This document shows, piece by piece, positions 1 to 7,124 of a stretch of DNA of 35,009 bases. Made by a program: the position numbers and the translations under genes. Position 1 is the first letter of the stretch. Each line of letters begins with the position of its first letter. Under the pieces are notes generated by a model. That model was given only the letters and a program-made list of their open reading frames with translations, was not told where the DNA came from and did not search any database. This stretch comes from a virus: positions 1-35,009 of the IMG/VR virus record IMGVR_UViG_3300032053_008651. One strand, given 5' to 3'.

Positions 1-150
1 ACGCTTCTTTTCTGCACGTTTAAAGTACCAATCGAGGAGACGGATGATCTGTTTGTCACCCATGTCTGCGATTCCCGTTGTCTTAAAAATGAAGTTTGCG
101 AGACGCCTGATGTCTTCAGGTTTCGCTCTCCTCATCTCTGCTTTCGTCAT
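1..150 (-). CDS. Hypothetical protein, C-terminus beyond window edge
   Basis: Fifty codons are readable from the ATG at 150 to the left edge of the window. The N-terminus begins MTKAEMRRAKPED and is rich in Lys, Arg and Glu, with no recognisable motif. The start lies one base after the TAG of the upstream gene, which suggests translational coupling. Function is not recognisable. Confidence 0.7.
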   Translation of the reverse strand, partial: MTKAEMRRAKPEDIRRLANFIFKTTGIADMGDKQIIRLLDWYFKRAEKKR

Positions 151-151
151 T

Positions 152-346
152 CTACTTCTTGGCGGCGGCCTTCAGGTACGCACCAAGCTCCTGGTGAAGT
201 TTCTCTGCATCAGACGGAATCAGCGCGAACTTGACCGTCCTCGCATCATTGTAGCGTGCCTGCATCTCGAAGGTGAAATCACCGTCTTCTGCAGTTGCGC
301 CCGGGTGAACCACACACATCGGAACCGTCTTTGCTTTGTCGCTCAT
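152..346 (-). CDS. Small hypothetical protein, 64 aa, leaderless start
   Basis: Product begins MSDKAKTVPMCVV. The ATG at 346 is chosen because a TATAAT box ends 7 bases upstream, leaving no room for a ribosome-binding site. An in-frame ATG further upstream lies outside the transcript this promoter would make. The C-terminal part looks like one amphipathic helix ending in lysines. No family recognised. Confidence 0.75.
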   Translation of the reverse strand: MSDKAKTVPMCVVHPGATAEDGDFTFEMQARYNDARTVKFALIPSDAEKLHQELGAYLKAAAKK

Positions 347-353
347 GAGTTCT

Positions 354-382
354 ATTATACCCCATGACGGCACTGTTTTTCA
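354..382 (-). promoter_or_regulatory. Promoter TGAAAA-N17-TATAAT
   Basis: The -10 box (354-359) ends 7 bases before the ATG at 346; the -35-like box is 377-382. Member of the leaderless family, but without TGn before the -10. Confidence 0.6.
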
Positions 383-393
383 CTGTGCCAAAT

Positions 394-519
394 TCAGCGT
401 ATGTCGTACATGTACCACGGCATGTATGACTTGAACTTGCGCCGCTCTTCAAGCGTCCATTTGATGATGTCGACAACAACCGCAGCTGCGTTGACATACT
501 GTTTGATGCGGCTCAGCAT
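394..519 (-). CDS. Small basic protein, 41 aa
   Basis: Starts MLSRIKQYVNAA and ends in an aromatic tail (MPWYMYDIR). The N-terminal half forms a plausible amphipathic helix. A GGTGAG lies 12 bases upstream of the ATG, a weak ribosome-binding site, and the gene follows the TGA at 533 of its upstream neighbour closely. Composition fits coding better than other frames. Function unknown. Confidence 0.6.
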   Translation of the reverse strand: MLSRIKQYVNAAAVVVDIIKWTLEERRKFKSYMPWYMYDIR

Positions 520-532
520 GATGTTATGTATC

Positions 533-748
533 TCACCAAAGGTCCCAAGAACTCAAAGACGGCGCATTGAAGCCCTCGTCATAGAAGAGTTCGGGGTCAT
601 TGATGAACTTGCGGGTGATGCGGTTCAGCGCTCGACGGTAGCGTCGATTAGCAATGCGCTTCGTGGCGCGGAGATTTTCTGCGCTGAGGCAGACGTAACG
701 ATGAACGTGACTGCAGTTCGCTTGAACTGCGGGCAAAGAAGTAATCAT
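533..748 (-). CDS. Hypothetical protein, 71 aa
   Basis: The ATG at 748 (MITSLPAVQANC) is preceded by AAGGA at good spacing, so it is preferred over an upstream in-frame start. The middle is strongly basic (ANRRYRRALNRITR), so nucleic-acid contact is possible but not shown. The C-terminus is acidic and aromatic. No family recognised. Confidence 0.7.
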   Translation of the reverse strand: MITSLPAVQANCSHVHRYVCLSAENLRATKRIANRRYRRALNRITRKFINDPELFYDEGFNAPSLSSWDLW

Positions 749-821
749 GTTGCAGTGTCCTTTCAAGGCACTTACAACATCGCAGCCCTGCCTTTGAACA
801 TCAGCTTCATGTCAGTAACTA

Positions 822-1133
822 TCAGTACGGGTAACCGTGAAATTCGACTTCTTCGCTCGGGAGCCTGAATCTGTTGGCGTCAGCATTCCAGCTCCTGTCG
901 TCCGTGACGTTGAACTCGAAGTACACCCACCACAAGTCGATGTGAAATCTGAGACCCGCCTTGTCACCACACGTCGTGAAATGGAAGTAGACGTCGACAC
1001 CTTGATTCTCTTCAAGGAACTGTACGCCTGTCTCTAGCGTCTTGTGAAACAGTGGACCGGCGAAAAGGTACGTCGACCATGACGTCTTCCAAGGAGTGAT
1101 ATCTTTGGTCGTGAGGAGCCTGAAGAAGGACAT
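822..1133 (-). CDS. Conserved-looking phage protein, 103 aa
   Basis: Begins MSFFRLLTTKDITPW with AGGATAAGGT just upstream. It is rich in Trp, Phe and His and has alternating strand-like segments (VDVYFHFTTC, LRFHIDLWWVYFEF), suggesting a small beta-sheet fold. No transmembrane segment or catalytic motif is visible. The style resembles uncharacterised phage proteins found near lysis or replication genes, but I cannot name a family. Confidence 0.7.
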   Translation of the reverse strand: MSFFRLLTTKDITPWKTSWSTYLFAGPLFHKTLETGVQFLEENQGVDVYFHFTTCGDKAGLRFHIDLWWVYFEFNVTDDRSWNADANRFRLPSEEVEFHGYPY

Positions 1134-1149
1134 ACCTTATCCTACACCA

Positions 1150-1478
1150 TCACTGGATGAAGTGATGCCAACACCAGCCGGTGAAAAGCGCGAGCGGCAT
1201 CAGGAACATCGTCACCGTAAAGTTCTGCACGATGCCCTTCGTTGCGGTATCGTAATTGCTGTCCTTGAACACTTCTTTTGCAGCACTCTGCATGTAAAGA
1301 CCCAGCAGGAAAAGCCCAGACGTCATCAGAACGCCGACCGCCTGCATGTACGTCAGTGGCTTCACGTCAAAACGTGGCACGATGAACCAACCCCAGAACT
1401 TCGACAAACAAGGCCCGTCATGAGTGTCGCGGGAATACCCGTGAGGATCTGAAACACGAACTTGAAAAACCAACTCAT
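1150..1478 (-). pseudogene. Small membrane protein interrupted by a one-base shift
   Basis: The ATG at 1478 has a good ribosome-binding site (AGGAG, 6 bases upstream) and opens MSWFFKFVFQILTGIPA, a hydrophobic N-terminus. That frame reaches a stop after 38 codons. The natural continuation (LSKFWGWFIVPRF, then two more membrane-like segments to WCWHHFIQ) lies in the -1 frame and runs to 1150. One extra T in the run of three (1406-1408) would join the frames. This may be a real deletion, a sequencing error or recoding; no classical slippery heptamer is present. Confidence 0.7.
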
Positions 1479-1487
1479 TGAAAACTC

Positions 1488-2315
1488 CTATTTGCAGCAG
1501 CGATAGCCCTGTTGATAAAAACTGTGCGTCGGGCCATGGACGTCAGTCATTGGCCTGCAGCGAGTTCGCACAGGCCCCCAATACCCACCCTTGAGACCAC
1601 TGCGAAACGGTGCTTTTTCCATGCTTCCGCCGACGTTATCGACGAACTCATCGATGTTGCCTGTCATGTCATGGACGCCTGCCCAACTCACGCAATTCGG
1701 CATCGCACCCGATGCAACACTTCTGTTGTGCTTGGGCCACTCACTTCTTGGCGTCGAGGGATCCATCGACGGGTGATCGATGTTGCATGCGTCTGCGTCA
1801 CGGTGCAGACCGTCGCCGTACGGGTAAGGAAGACCATCCGGACCCTCGCATGCAAACGTCCACTCGTCAGCGGTGCACAGTCGCTTTCCGTCAGCCTCAC
1901 ACCGAGCCCTCGATTCAAACCAGTCGATCGTGATCGTTGGCATCTCACCTTCGACGTTCTGCGATTCGTACGTGTTCATGCAGAACGACATGTGCTTGCG
2001 AGCCTTAGACAGGCACTTTGGCGTGGCGAATTCTGCACAGCGCATGGGACCAATTCCACTGTTTGCCTCAGGTCGCGTGTCAGTGTCGAGCCAGCGCAAG
2101 CATTTTTGCTCAACGTTGGGACACCAGTCACCGGTGACCTCTTTCATGTCGCTGGGACACTTTGAGGGCTCGTGAGCAGACACTAGAGAATCTCCCGTGA
2201 CGGTCACGGTGGTTACATCAGGTGCTACGCTCGCATCTTTTGCAGGGTCACGGTGTGCCGCCGTAGTCGCACATGCGGAAAGGCAGATAAAGACAGGTAC
2301 AACGTATTTCTTCAC
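1488..2315 (-). CDS. Lipoprotein with formylglycine-generating-enzyme-like (FGE-sulfatase) domain
   Basis: GTG at 2315 is chosen because AAGGA lies 9 bases upstream and it follows the previous stop by 5 bases. A type II signal peptide ends in the lipobox LSAC (Cys15). After a Thr/Val-rich linker, the C-terminal two thirds carries the FGE-sulfatase signature: GKRLCTADEW, then YPYGDG, then VHDMTGNIDEFV, then KGGYWG and a final GYRCC. Many cysteines (at least 12) suggest disulphides and export to the periplasmic face of a membrane. Family members include true FGE enzymes and C-lectin-like binding folds, so enzyme activity is not assured. In a phage, a surface-lipoprotein role such as superinfection exclusion is possible but inferred. 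Confidence 0.85.
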   Translation of the reverse strand: MKKYVVPVFICLSACATTAAHRDPAKDASVAPDVTTVTVTGDSLVSAHEPSKCPSDMKEVTGDWCPNVEQKCLRWLDTDTRPEANSGIGPMRCAEFATPKCLSKARKHMSFCMNTYESQNVEGEMPTITIDWFESRARCEADGKRLCTADEWTFACEGPDGLPYPYGDGLHRDADACNIDHPSMDPSTPRSEWPKHNRSVASGAMPNCVSWAGVHDMTGNIDEFVDNVGGSMEKAPFRSGLKGGYWGPVRTRCRPMTDVHGPTHSFYQQGYRCCK

Positions 2316-2320
2316 GAACT

Positions 2321-2599
2321 TCAGTCCTTTGGTCGAACAATCATGCATCGCGCCGAGCAGCCGATGGTTGTCGGCGTTGCTTGGACGGGCTCATTGTGAC
2401 CGGTCTGTGTGGCGGCGTCCCAACACCACTTTTGTGTGATGCCGTTTAAAACGCCAGGCGCATGCGTTCTATCAATCCTTGCAGAACGTTCATTGACTGA
2501 AACGACCTTTCCAAATGTCAGCCGCGGCGATCCGTACGGCGAAGAAGCGTATACGAGCCAATCACCAACCTCAATTGCGTTGCCAAACATGTCCTTCAC
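2321..2599 (-). CDS. Hypothetical protein, 92 aa
   Basis: Starts at GTG 2599 (VKDMFGNAIEVGDWLVY), overlapping the upstream TGA in a GTGA pair. The N-terminal half (NAIEVGDWLVYA...TFGKVVSV) looks like a small SH3-like or KOW-like barrel, as in several short phage proteins here. The C-terminus contains three cysteines. Specific function not recognised. Confidence 0.75.
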   Translation of the reverse strand: MKDMFGNAIEVGDWLVYASSPYGSPRLTFGKVVSVNERSARIDRTHAPGVLNGITQKWCWDAATQTGHNEPVQATPTTIGCSARCMIVRPKD

Positions 2600-2814
2600 A
2601 GGTCACTGATCTTTCTGTTCGCCGTGCATTGTTTGCATAGCCACGTTGCTGGTTGACTCGCGGTCGTCATGATGGTCGTGTAACCCGCGATGCGGGCACG
2701 TTCTGCGGCCTGACCGATGTCGTAGTTGCCACACTTGTTTGCGTGCGTACCGCACTTGTCGCATGCGACAGTGTAGCAATCACAGATGTTGCAACACGAT
2801 GAAACGATGGGCAT
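2596..2814 (-). CDS. Cys-rich putative zinc-binding protein, 72 aa
   Basis: ATG at 2814 overlaps the upstream stop as TGATG. Nine cysteines are arranged as CCNICDC, CDKC, a single Cys near residue 28 and a C-terminal CKQC, which suggests one or two structural zinc sites. The middle is a short Ala/Arg-rich helix. Likely a small zinc-ribbon protein; partner unknown. Confidence 0.7.
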   Translation of the reverse strand: MPIVSSCCNICDCYTVACDKCGTHANKCGNYDIGQAAERARIAGYTTIMTTASQPATWLCKQCTANRKISDL

Positions 2815-3065
2815 CAGCGGTACTCCGAACGCATCTGAAGAGCGGCCAACTTACCTTCGAGTTCGGTGATGCGTGCTGAGCTGACACGCTGCTCTTCTGC
2901 ACGCTTGAGCTTAAGTTCGGCATGCCAGCGCTCCAGATCCTTATGATTACGCATCTCTTTGACTTCTTTGTAGAAATCGTGCATGCTGTCGCAACACTTG
3001 GCGAAAACAATCACTGTGCCGATGACAGTGACGATGATTCCCACCCACGCGAATACTGTCATCAT
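2814..3065 (-). CDS. Single-pass membrane protein with coiled coil, 83 aa
   Basis: Starts MMTVFAWVGIIVTVIG: the first ~24 residues form one transmembrane helix, followed by a charged region (residues ~45-75, AELKLKRAEEQRV...ELEGKLAALQ) typical of a coiled coil. The ATG at 3065 overlaps the ligase TGA. Similar small Rz- or holin-like architectures occur in phages, but none can be assigned here. Confidence 0.7.
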   Translation of the reverse strand: MMTVFAWVGIIVTVIGTVIVFAKCCDSMHDFYKEVKEMRNHKDLERWHAELKLKRAEEQRVSSARITELEGKLAALQMRSEYR

Positions 3066-4426
3066 CACTCGGCCTCACCGGGAAGCTCTTCGAAGAACTT
3101 CACGCCTGCGTCGATGACCTTGGGATCCACGTCGCCCTCGTCGCGGAAGCGACAGAAGACAGGGAACCGAGCCTTCCCATCGACAGTGAGCCCGTCAGAG
3201 GTGAGCGGATCGGGCTGAGCCTCGAGCTCGACGATCTTGCCGAGGTACGTGTCAGGACCTTCGAGCTGAACCTGAGCCTTGAGTGCATCGTTGAACCCAC
3301 CACCGAGGCGGGTGATCTTTCCATTGGGAAGGACAACCTCGAACCCGCCGAAGAGACCTTCGCGCTTGGTGCCGTGACGTCCCTCATAGTGACCGACGAT
3401 GATTCCCTCGTAGGTGACACAGGGCTTCAGCTTCAGGATGTTCTCCGAACGCTTGAAGATGTACGGCGTGTCGAGTGTCTTCAGCATGACGCCTTCGAAA
3501 CCCTCGTCCATGCACTTGGAGAAGTACGCCTTGAGTTCGCTCTCGTTCTTCGCCATGATGTGTGGCACCTGCTTGACAGGTGCCTTGGGTGACATAGATC
3601 CGATAATTCCTTCCGCGTATACCGTGCGTGCTTCGTACGGAACGCAACATTCCTGGGCAACCCAGTCAGCGAGTGACATTGCATCGAAGACGTTGTAAAC
3701 AAGTCCGCTGTCGTCCTTCTGCGTCTTCGACATCATGACCGACGAACTTTCGTTCCAATCAGCCGCCATGCCCTCGCCGTCGAGGACGAAATTGTCAGCC
3801 GGTGTATCTTCCAATGCCGCCTTGATCTTCGGCATGGACTCGAGAATGGTCCCGTTGCGCGTGAAGAAAGTGACCACACCGTCTTTCTTCACGGCGATGC
3901 AGCGAAGCCCGTCGAGCTTCGGTTCGACGCGGACCGGGTACGTAACCTTGTCGAGAATCTTGATGCCTTCACCCTTGATGAAGTCACTCTTGAGCGTACA
4001 AGCGAGGGCAACGGTGAAACTCTTCATCGTTCCCGGCCAGATCTTGTTGACAGACGATTCCTGCAGGCCACAGCGAAGGTTCTTCAGGATGATTCGCTGG
4101 AACCACTTCTGCTGGAGCTCGTTGCACTCCGAGAACATCTCCGTGACAGCGTCCTTCGCCGCGTTGCCTGTCAGCTTGCGCTTCGACAGGAGGTTCAGAA
4201 GCGACATGAACACCTCGAGTGCCTCGTCGTCTTCGTTGACGGGCTCATCGAGGGGAGCCGGCATCTTGAACTTGTTGACGTAGTAAACCGTGTACGGATC
4301 CTGTGCCGCGACGAACGCGCGCTTCAGGAGATCGTTTTTGCGGTTTACCTCGAGGATCTCGAGGCGGGCATTCTTGCCCTGCGTGGACTCGAGTTCTTCG
4401 AGCAACTGAATGACGGTGTTGGCCAT
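3065..4426 (-). CDS. ATP-dependent DNA ligase, 453 aa
   Basis: Seals nicks in phage DNA through a lysine-AMP intermediate. Visible nucleotidyltransferase motifs: I (EPKLDG, Lys170 as the adenylated residue), III/IIIa (FVLDGEG with Glu218), IV (EGVMLK, 311-316) and V (LKLKP, 331-335). An OB-fold domain follows from ~340 to 440. The N-terminal ~155 residues are helical, like T4-type phage ligases, and the length is normal for that group. The start is leaderless: the ATG follows a -10 box by 6 bases. It heads a run of closely coupled genes down to 1488. Confidence 0.95.
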   Translation of the reverse strand: MANTVIQLLEELESTQGKNARLEILEVNRKNDLLKRAFVAAQDPYTVYYVNKFKMPAPLDEPVNEDDEALEVFMSLLNLLSKRKLTGNAAKDAVTEMFSECNELQQKWFQRIILKNLRCGLQESSVNKIWPGTMKSFTVALACTLKSDFIKGEGIKILDKVTYPVRVEPKLDGLRCIAVKKDGVVTFFTRNGTILESMPKIKAALEDTPADNFVLDGEGMAADWNESSSVMMSKTQKDDSGLVYNVFDAMSLADWVAQECCVPYEARTVYAEGIIGSMSPKAPVKQVPHIMAKNESELKAYFSKCMDEGFEGVMLKTLDTPYIFKRSENILKLKPCVTYEGIIVGHYEGRHGTKREGLFGGFEVVLPNGKITRLGGGFNDALKAQVQLEGPDTYLGKIVELEAQPDPLTSDGLTVDGKARFPVFCRFRDEGDVDPKVIDAGVKFFEELPGEAE

Positions 4427-4432
4427 AGATCT

Positions 4433-4461
4433 AATCTATCATGTGAGGCTGTGGTGTTGCA
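4433..4461 (-). promoter_or_regulatory. Promoter TGCAAC-N17-TAGATT of the ligase operon
   Basis: TGA precedes the -10 (4433-4438); AGATCT then separates it from the ligase ATG. -35-like box at 4456-4461. Confidence 0.7.
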
Positions 4462-4471
4462 CAGCGGGGTT

Positions 4472-4696
4472 TCAGGTGAAATCGCTTGGGACTACGACGG
4501 CGAGCGTTGACATGCAGCGCTTGCAGTTTCTGAGTTCGAGGTCGGGAATACCGAGCTCGCGAGGGACCTTCTGAACGCCCACGTACGGCAGGCTCTCCCA
4601 CTGTTCCTCAGTGATTGAACAACCGCATGCGCAGACTTTCGGCCACGATTCGACGTACTCGTTTTGAGACTCTTCGTCTGTGTCTACGTGTGGCAT
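4472..4696 (-). CDS. Small acidic protein with Cys pairs, 74 aa
   Basis: Begins MPHVDTDEESQNEY. Cysteines in CACGC and NCKRC spaced about 30 residues apart suggest one zinc site. ATG is three bases after the upstream TAG. No family recognised. Confidence 0.7.
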   Translation of the reverse strand: MPHVDTDEESQNEYVESWPKVCACGCSITEEQWESLPYVGVQKVPRELGIPDLELRNCKRCMSTLAVVVPSDFT

Positions 4697-4699
4697 GTG

Positions 4700-4906
4700 C
4701 TACTCGTCGCTGTCGTCAGCGTACTGACGACCGATTCGATTGTCGAGAGCCTCACGAAATTCGAGGAGTTCATCATAGCCCATGCCTTTTGTGATCTCGA
4801 AAACCATTCGATTGTGGCGCTCCCGGCGCTCAGCGGTCTCGAGTCGTTCGAGGTCGAGCGCCTCAGCGCGGAGCCTTGCGATCTGAATCAGTCTGTTGTT
4901 ACTCAC
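4700..4906 (-). CDS. Helical hypothetical protein, 68 aa
   Basis: GTG at 4906 forms a GTGA overlap with the upstream stop, so it is preferred to longer in-frame starts that would lie inside that gene. The protein (VSNNRLIQIARLRAEAL...) is Leu/Arg/Glu-rich and likely all helix, possibly a coiled coil. Function unknown. Confidence 0.65.
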   Translation of the reverse strand: MSNNRLIQIARLRAEALDLERLETAERRERHNRMVFEITKGMGYDELLEFREALDNRIGRQYADDSDE

Positions 4907-5130
4907 TTTGCCTTCGCCTTCTTGATCGCCGTGAGAACGACCGCAATCTGCGCGGCGTCTTCGGCATCGACACACGTGCGGATGCTCGTGTCGTCATCGT
5001 TCATCTGGACGATCTCGGCCTCACCCGTGTGATCGTTCACGTAGATCTGGAGCGTCGATGCGGGGCCGTCCGTCGAGAACACCTCGCGCCACGGGAACTT
5101 GTAGTCTTCGAGCTTGATCAGGTCACCCAT
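4903..5130 (-). CDS. Hypothetical protein, 75 aa
   Basis: MGDLIKLEDYKFPWREVF... with AAGGAG upstream of the ATG at 5130. Beta-strand-like first half, then an Ala-rich helix (EDAAQIAVVLTAIKKAKAK). The pattern 'strands then a helix starting after an acidic turn' recurs in several short genes here. No named family. Confidence 0.75.
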   Translation of the reverse strand: MGDLIKLEDYKFPWREVFSTDGPASTLQIYVNDHTGEAEIVQMNDDDTSIRTCVDAEDAAQIAVVLTAIKKAKAK

Positions 5131-5371
5131 CTTCGTTCTCCTTGTACGCTACCGAAAGTGCCTCGCCGAGACGGGCCATCTGTTCCATCGTGAGAATAGA
5201 CCACACTGGGATTGCGTACCCGCCGTCGCTCGGAGGCTCTGGGAACCCGGATTCGTGCTTGAACTGAACGAATCGAACTTGACCCTTCGTGGAAACGTCG
5301 ACGCGAATGCCCGACTCTTCGAAGACGCCGACGATCCACCGTTCGGCGTGCAGACTGATGACTTCACCCAT
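5123..5371 (-). CDS. Hypothetical protein, 82 aa
   Basis: MGEVISLHAERWIVG...; the same strands-then-helix layout as the next gene downstream, ending LTMEQMARLGEALSVAY, so the two may be distant paralogues. Overlaps the next start by 8 bases. Function unknown. Confidence 0.7.
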   Translation of the reverse strand: MGEVISLHAERWIVGVFEESGIRVDVSTKGQVRFVQFKHESGFPEPPSDGGYAIPVWSILTMEQMARLGEALSVAYKENEDG

Positions 5372-5377
5372 GATGCA

Positions 5378-5662
5378 TCACTCGATCGTCAGCTTCAGGA
5401 ACTGCGGCGAGACGCGCCACTTCGTTCCACTCGTTGACGTCACGTGAATTGACATCCGATTGACCTTCGTCACCACACCGGCGACCTTCTGTCCGTACTT
5501 CGAGGTGAACTCGACGTCGTCACCGCGCTCGAACTTTCGAGACGCTTGCGATGAAGCGATCTTGCGCTGCGAGTTCAGTGCCTGAACGATTTCCTGCCGC
5601 GCCGCCGCGTTACAAGCGGGAGACCAGATGAAGTCGACGATGTCTTTGGTAGTGATTGCCAT
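5378..5662 (-). CDS. Hypothetical protein with SH3/KOW-like C-terminal half, 94 aa
   Basis: The N-terminus is helical (MAITTKDIVDFIW). Residues ~42-90 (FERGDDVEFTSKYGQKVAG, then VVTKVNRMSIHV and WRVSPQFLK) look like a small beta barrel of the KOW/SH3 type, common in phage and ribosomal proteins. The start is two bases after the upstream TGA. RNA or protein binding is plausible but not shown. Confidence 0.75.
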   Translation of the reverse strand: MAITTKDIVDFIWSPACNAAARQEIVQALNSQRKIASSQASRKFERGDDVEFTSKYGQKVAGVVTKVNRMSIHVTSTSGTKWRVSPQFLKLTIE

Positions 5663-5664
5663 GT

Positions 5665-5895
5665 TCAGTTCTCGTGTGATGTGTTGAGGAGTACGTTCGC
5701 GGCCTTGACCGCAAGGAATGCTTCTTGGTTGCTCGCGCCCTGTGAGCCTTCGAGATATGCGATCGCCGCCGGCTCATCGTTGGTGAACGCAAGCATGTGC
5801 GCGGCGACCTTCATGAGGCGAAGCGGACGATCCTCAACTTCTTCGTGATACTCGGGACGAAGGCTGCAGCGTGAGATATTTGAAAAGTTTCTCAT
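5665..5895 (-). CDS. Hypothetical protein, 76 aa
   Basis: MRNFSNISRCSLRPEY...; C-terminal two thirds is an Ala-rich helical segment. The ATG at 5895 lies 12 bases after a TATGAT box, so the leader is only a few bases long and has no ribosome-binding site. Confidence 0.7.
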   Translation of the reverse strand: MRNFSNISRCSLRPEYHEEVEDRPLRLMKVAAHMLAFTNDEPAAIAYLEGSQGASNQEAFLAVKAANVLLNTSHEN

Positions 5896-5907
5896 GGTCT
5901 TTGATCA

Positions 5908-5936
5908 ATCATACCAGGTGCGGACCGCGAGTTTCA
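5908..5936 (-). promoter_or_regulatory. Promoter TGAAAC-N17-TATGAT
   Basis: TGG precedes the -10 (5908-5913); -35-like box 5931-5936. Twelve bases separate the -10 from the ATG at 5895, slightly longer than in most members. Confidence 0.65.
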
Positions 5937-5941
5937 CAGGC

Positions 5942-6481
5942 TCAGTACGCCGTCCGAGCGACCGTCTTCATCGCCGACTTGATCATCTTGATGTCCGCGC
6001 GCAGGTCCTTCAGCGTGTACGTCGTTGCGTAGAACACCGCCGCTAGCGCGTGGGTGACATCGTTCATGTGACGGGCGACGAAGTCGTAGGGCCACTTGCC
6101 CATGGCCTTGCAGTTTTCGAAGTCGCTGAGCGTCGTGGGCATGTATTCACCTGCGCTGACGATCTCACGGTTGGCGGGATCCAGTCCGAGGTTCGACATC
6201 GCCTTCGCCATGCGACCGTTCGCCAACATGCGATCGCCGACGATCGGGATGAGCGCAGCGAAGTTGTACCCGTTCTTCTTGCACAGGCCGTTGACGTCCT
6301 TCATCTCCGACCTCACGCCGAGTTCCACGTTCACGTGGCACCAGAACTTCCAGTGATCGCGAGGCCCAGAGTTCTCCCACATGCCGTCGGAGATCTGCCC
6401 GCAGAACTCGTTGACGAAGAGTGCAACGGCGGTGGGCGACGCAAGCGTCATCGTGGCGGAATAATTTCTGTCGTTCTTCAT
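5942..6481 (-). CDS. Conserved-looking phage protein, 179 aa
   Basis: Leaderless ATG 6 bases after the -10 box. The central sequence FVNEFCGQISDGMWENSGP followed by DHWKFWCHVNVELG is distinctive and Trp-rich, and the C-terminal third is helical (DLRADIKMIKSAMKTV). I believe related proteins occur in other phages, but no function is known to me. Confidence 0.75.
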   Translation of the reverse strand: MKNDRNYSATMTLASPTAVALFVNEFCGQISDGMWENSGPRDHWKFWCHVNVELGVRSEMKDVNGLCKKNGYNFAALIPIVGDRMLANGRMAKAMSNLGLDPANREIVSAGEYMPTTLSDFENCKAMGKWPYDFVARHMNDVTHALAAVFYATTYTLKDLRADIKMIKSAMKTVARTAY

Positions 6482-6487
6482 GATCTA

Positions 6488-6516
6488 ATTTTACCAGGTT
6501 TCAGGGTCGACTTACA
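6488..6516 (-). promoter_or_regulatory. Promoter TGTAAG-N17-TAAAAT
   Basis: TGG before the -10; TAGATC then separates it from the ATG at 6481. Leaderless. Confidence 0.7.
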
Positions 6517-6531
6517 CCACGTCGACGGAAT

Positions 6532-6732
6532 TTAGCGCTTGCTCCAGTTTTCGACCTTGACGCAGAGAACCTCGTACACGCGCTTGCACAGCGCGCAGGG
6601 ACACTCGCCCCAGTTGTCGTTCGCATGATCACGAGCGCTCGCAGCGGAGGGCATGTTCCTGTACGTCGCGAGGACGATCTTTCCCATGTTCACCGCGTAA
6701 CCCGCGCCGACCGTTTCCACTGTCACCATCAT
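6532..6732 (-). CDS. Hypothetical protein, 66 aa
   Basis: MMVTVETVGAGYAVNMGKIV...; leaderless start at the first of two ATGs. A CPCALC motif near residue 45 and a later Cys could bind metal. The basic, aromatic tail ends NWSKR. No family recognised. Confidence 0.7.
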   Translation of the reverse strand: MMVTVETVGAGYAVNMGKIVLATYRNMPSAASARDHANDNWGECPCALCKRVYEVLCVKVENWSKR

Positions 6733-6738
6733 GATCTA

Positions 6739-6767
6739 ATCCTATCACATGCCTCGGCGAACTTGCA
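6739..6767 (-). promoter_or_regulatory. Promoter TGCAAG-N17-TAGGAT
   Basis: TGA before the -10; TAGATC then the ATG at 6732. Leaderless. Confidence 0.7.
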
Positions 6768-6969
6768 CCGTTTCGATGACAATCGCCGTGCCGTTCGTCG
6801 CGAGTGCCTTCACGCGCATGTTCTGCAGGTGATCGTACGCGGCACCGTGCACCACGTCCTCATCGGTGTTTTCGACGATGAGGCCCGCGTCCGTGAGTGC
6901 CTTCGCGATGAGTAGCGCGAGCGTGGTCTTTCCCGCCGCCGCGCTGCCAGAAACCGTCACCTTCAACAT
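6745..6969 (-). CDS. Mini P-loop protein, 74 aa
   Basis: The N-terminus contains a good Walker A (VSGSAAAGKTT, residues ~6-16) followed by a helix. The chain ends after 74 residues without an obvious Walker B aspartate (IVIETVQV is the only candidate strand). Small P-loop proteins like this occur in phages; the fold resembles the start of nucleoside-monophosphate kinases. It could bind ATP without acting alone. Leaderless start. Confidence 0.75.
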   Translation of the reverse strand: MLKVTVSGSAAAGKTTLALLIAKALTDAGLIVENTDEDVVHGAAYDHLQNMRVKALATNGTAIVIETVQVRRGM

Positions 6970-6975
6970 GATCTA

Positions 6976-7004
6976 ATCCTATCATGGAACGGCCAGGATT
7001 TGCA
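6976..7004 (-). promoter_or_regulatory. Promoter TGCAAA-N17-TAGGAT
   Basis: TGA before the -10; TAGATC then the ATG at 6969. Leaderless. Confidence 0.7.
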
Positions 7005-7034
7005 CCGTTTCACTAATGAAAGTGCTTTTCAATA

Positions 7035-7124
7035 AGAATGCCCACGTGACCCTCTCGAGGGCCCGCGCGGGGACAGGGTAACCAGTTTGGGCCCTCGCGT
7101 GAGGGCACGTGGGTCACTCGAGGG
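7035..7124 (-). terminator. GC-rich nested hairpins, candidate terminator
   Basis: The ~110-base gap between the 7125 stop and the next promoter holds inverted repeats: CACGTGACCCT near 7042 pairs with AGGGTCACGTG at 7122-7132, and GAGGGCCC pairs with GGGCCCTC inside it. A competing stem CCCACGTG/CACGTGGG also exists. A T-rich stretch (ATTCTTATT) follows on the minus strand. It could end transcription, but the mutually exclusive stems leave other roles open. Confidence 0.45.

Noticed and set aside
401-868. 155-codon plus-strand frame
   Set aside because: Antisense of two minus-strand genes with ribosome-binding sites.
1400-1412. Programmed -1 frameshift at a slippery heptamer
   Set aside because: No X-XXY-YYZ heptamer or downstream stem was seen; a missing T in a TTT run is simpler.
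3735-4283. Plus-strand frame of 182 codons
   Set aside because: Antisense of the DNA ligase catalytic region.
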